From positions 1 to 7,075 of the forward strand of contig CAAHEQ010000107.1 in assembly GCA_900772625.1 (NCBI GenBank): 7,075 nt of DNA, written 5' to 3'. Under the pieces are notes generated by a model. It was not told the origin of the DNA. It was given only the letters and a program-made list of their open reading frames with translations, and made no database searches. Origin of the DNA: Alphaproteobacteria bacterium. Its GTDB lineage: Bacteria > Pseudomonadota > Alphaproteobacteria > CAAHEQ01 > UBA3637. This document shows, piece after piece, positions 5,670 to 7,075 of this stretch (the stretch's first letter is position 1; each line of letters begins with the position of its first letter). Made by a program: the position numbers and the translations under genes.

Positions 5670-6022
5670 GACTTTTTTTGCTCGGCTCGCAAAACTTTTC
5701 GCGCCAGCGTTTGAAATGATTTAATCACGTCATCATCGGCTTGCTGCAATTCGTAAAACAAGTCCCGCAAATCATCGGACAATTTCAAATGTTGGATGTC
5801 GGTTCTGTTGGTAAACAACTCGTACACATCGACTTCCAAGATTTTACAGATGTCCTCCAAAGTTGAGATTTTTGTCGAGGCTGTACCGTTTTCAAGGTGA
5901 CAAACCATTTCGACAGTTTTGCCAATTTTTTCGGCCAGCTGAGCTTGTGTTAAGCCCTTCTTTTTGCGAAACATGCGGACGCGCTGAGCCAGCAAGTTTT
6001 GCGTGGGTGTTCTTTTCTTCAT
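5666..6022 (-). CDS. XRE-family helix-turn-helix transcriptional regulator
   Basis: 118 residues. Residues 12-68 form a Cro/C1-type helix-turn-helix domain: the first helix around LAQRVRMFRKKKG, then LTQAQLAEKIG (24-34), the recognition-helix region KTVEMVCHLENG (35-46), and STLEDICKILEVDVYELF (53-70) closing the domain. The remaining 48 residues are charged and helical (KLSDDLRDLFYELQQADDD) with a basic end; this may be a dimerisation segment, and no ligand or protease domain is visible. Chromosomal one-domain XRE proteins of this size in Alphaproteobacteria often have unknown targets. AGGA is 7 nt before the ATG. The gene lies between rpoH and ffh, with its stop codon inside the ffh promoter and no terminator of its own, so some read-through into ffh is expected. 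No toxin or phage gene is adjacent. Confidence 0.9.
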   Translation of the reverse strand: MKKRTPTQNLLAQRVRMFRKKKGLTQAQLAEKIGKTVEMVCHLENGTASTKISTLEDICKILEVDVYELFTNRTDIQHLKLSDDLRDLFYELQQADDDVIKSFQTLARKVLRAEQKKS

Positions 6023-6046
6023 AATTCAATCCTTTCCTAAACATGG

Positions 6047-6075
6047 AGTATAAGTTATATTTAGTTCAATAGGAA
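6047..6075 (-). promoter_or_regulatory. Weak candidate promoter of the XRE regulator gene
   Basis: A good -10 box TATACT (6047-6052) lies 17 bp downstream of the poor -35 box TTCCTA (6070-6075). The predicted start leaves a leader of about 17 nt containing the ribosome binding site. The whole region 6040-6140 is AT-rich, so other readings are possible. No clear operator palindrome is visible. Confidence 0.3.
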
Positions 6076-6125
6076 TGCATAGAAACATCAATTTTAGTAT
6101 TTATATCAACGAAAATGGAAATAAA

Positions 6126-6165
6126 AATTCATAAATATAAGGCAGATACGAAAACGTACCTGCCT
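6126..6165 (-). terminator. Terminator of rpoH
   Basis: On the minus strand AGGCAGGTACG (6155-6165) pairs with CGTATCTGCCT (6140-6150), 11 bp with one G-T wobble and a TTTT loop. It is followed by U-rich but interrupted sequence. It begins about 55 nt after the rpoH stop codon and separates rpoH from the XRE gene. Confidence 0.75.
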
Positions 6166-6220
6166 CTATTTAAATGCATTAGCGAATCGATATGATAGTT
6201 TTGCTCGCCCACGCAAGCTT

Positions 6221-7075
6221 TTACGCTTTCATATAGCTTGCAATCTTTTGAAAAGCCTTACCTTCAATTTGGCGCACGCGTTCACGGCTGACATTAAACT
6301 TTCTACCGAGATCTTCCAATGTTTCGGGCTCATCGGTTAAAAAGCGTGCTTTCACAATTTCTTGCTCACGCTCGGACAAAGTTGCAATCGCTGCGGCCAA
6401 TTTTTGGTTGCGAATGCTCTGCTCTTGGTGCTCCATCAAGTTTTCTTCCAAAGTAGGAGCTCCGTCCGTCAACAATGATTGGCGCTCTTCATCAGAGTCT
6501 TCATAAGCCATTTCATTTAAGGACGTATCACCGTGTAAGCGTTGTTCCATATCCCAAACATCGCGTTCAGACACACCCAGTTGAGAAGATATTTGTGCGA
6601 CCGTCTCGTTATCCAAATCGGTGCTTTGGTACAACCCCAACTTCGCTTTAATTTTACCCAAATTGTAAAACAAACGCTTTTGTGTCGCAACTGTTCCGAT
6701 TTTCACCAACGACCACGATTTTAAAATAAAGTCAGAAATGGCGGCCTTAATCCACCAAATCGCGTATGTAGACAAGCGAAAACCTTTTTCAGGGTCGAAC
6801 TTTTTAATTGCTTGCATCAAACCGATGTTAGCTTCGGAAATTAAATCAGCCAGTGGCAAACCATAGTGACGGAAAGACAAGGCTACTTTTGCAGCCAAGC
6901 GCAAGTGAGAAGTTGTCAGCTCGTGAGCTGCCTCAAGGTCGTTATAGTTATGATAGCGCTGTGCCAGCATATATTCTTTATCGGCGTCCAGCATAGGAAA
7001 CTTTGCAATTTCCCGTAAATACACGGACAAAGACGTTTCTGATAAGTTTGGAATAAGAGCATTTATTTGTGCCAT
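6221..7075 (-). CDS. rpoH: RNA polymerase heat-shock sigma factor RpoH (sigma-32)
   Basis: 284 residues, typical length. RpoH directs RNA polymerase to heat-shock promoters (chaperones, proteases). The N-terminal region 1.2 (14-45) contains SVYLREIAKFPMLDADKEYMLAQR. Region 2 spans about 50-122, with DLISEANIGLMQAIKKFDP (77-95) for core binding and FRLSTYAIWWIKAAI (99-113) for -10 recognition. The RpoH-box, diagnostic against RpoD, is QKRLFYNLGKIK (132-143). Region 4 includes LSEREQEIVKARF (233-245) and the helix-turn-helix TLEDLGRKFNVSRERVRQIE (252-271) for -35 recognition. The ATG is the last codon of the window, so the ribosome binding site, promoter and any RNA thermometer lie outside; the residues after it resemble other alphaproteobacterial RpoH N-termini, so the protein is probably complete. 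Confidence 0.95.
   Translation of the reverse strand: MAQINALIPNLSETSLSVYLREIAKFPMLDADKEYMLAQRYHNYNDLEAAHELTTSHLRLAAKVALSFRHYGLPLADLISEANIGLMQAIKKFDPEKGFRLSTYAIWWIKAAISDFILKSWSLVKIGTVATQKRLFYNLGKIKAKLGLYQSTDLDNETVAQISSQLGVSERDVWDMEQRLHGDTSLNEMAYEDSDEERQSLLTDGAPTLEENLMEHQEQSIRNQKLAAAIATLSEREQEIVKARFLTDEPETLEDLGRKFNVSRERVRQIEGKAFQKIASYMKA

Noticed and set aside
6060..6090. Operator palindrome for the XRE regulator
   Set aside because: Only a 6-bp ATGCAT palindrome is present, which is expected by chance in AT-rich DNA.

Overview
The window looks like a core chromosomal segment of a low-to-moderate GC alphaproteobacterium. Three things support this: an RpoH-type heat-shock sigma factor, the gene order ffh-rpsP-rimM-trmD-rplS, and a bS16 protein with a long Ala/Glu/Lys-rich tail of the kind common in Alphaproteobacteria. 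AT-rich spacers and an unusual cysteine-rich exported protein would fit an uncultured, perhaps host-associated lineage, but the placement below class level is inference. Every gene I can support lies on the minus strand, so the window reads from right to left.

Right part (7075 to about 6120): rpoH, complete from an ATG at the window edge, closed by an 11-bp hairpin terminator. Next (6022-5666) is a small XRE-type helix-turn-helix regulator of unknown target. A strong sigma70-like promoter, whose -35 box overlaps the stop codon of that regulator, starts a leader of about 100 nt in front of ffh.

Middle part (5532 to 2092): ffh, rpsP, rimM, trmD and rplS lie close together (gaps of 29 and 11 nt, an 11-nt overlap, then 4 nt) and end at a hairpin with long A/T flanks. 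This reads as one operon for protein targeting (SRP GTPase), ribosome assembly (bS16, RimM, bL19) and tRNA m1G37 methylation (TrmD).

Left part (1963 to 1): an exported cysteine-rich protein with a C-terminal array of Cys-Cys motifs about every 19 residues, followed by its own terminator. Next comes a single tRNA-Lys(UUU) gene with a near-consensus promoter and a terminator. A spacer of about 470 bp follows; its middle part is richer in G+C than its flanks, contains several inverted repeats and has no convincing gene. The window ends in a truncated small SHOCT-domain membrane protein.

Most of the window is ordinary housekeeping sequence. The parts that deserve a second look are the Cys-Cys repeat protein, the structured spacer at about 325-640, and the ffh leader with its hairpins near the ribosome binding site. 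I see no phage, insertion sequence, CRISPR array or defence system.
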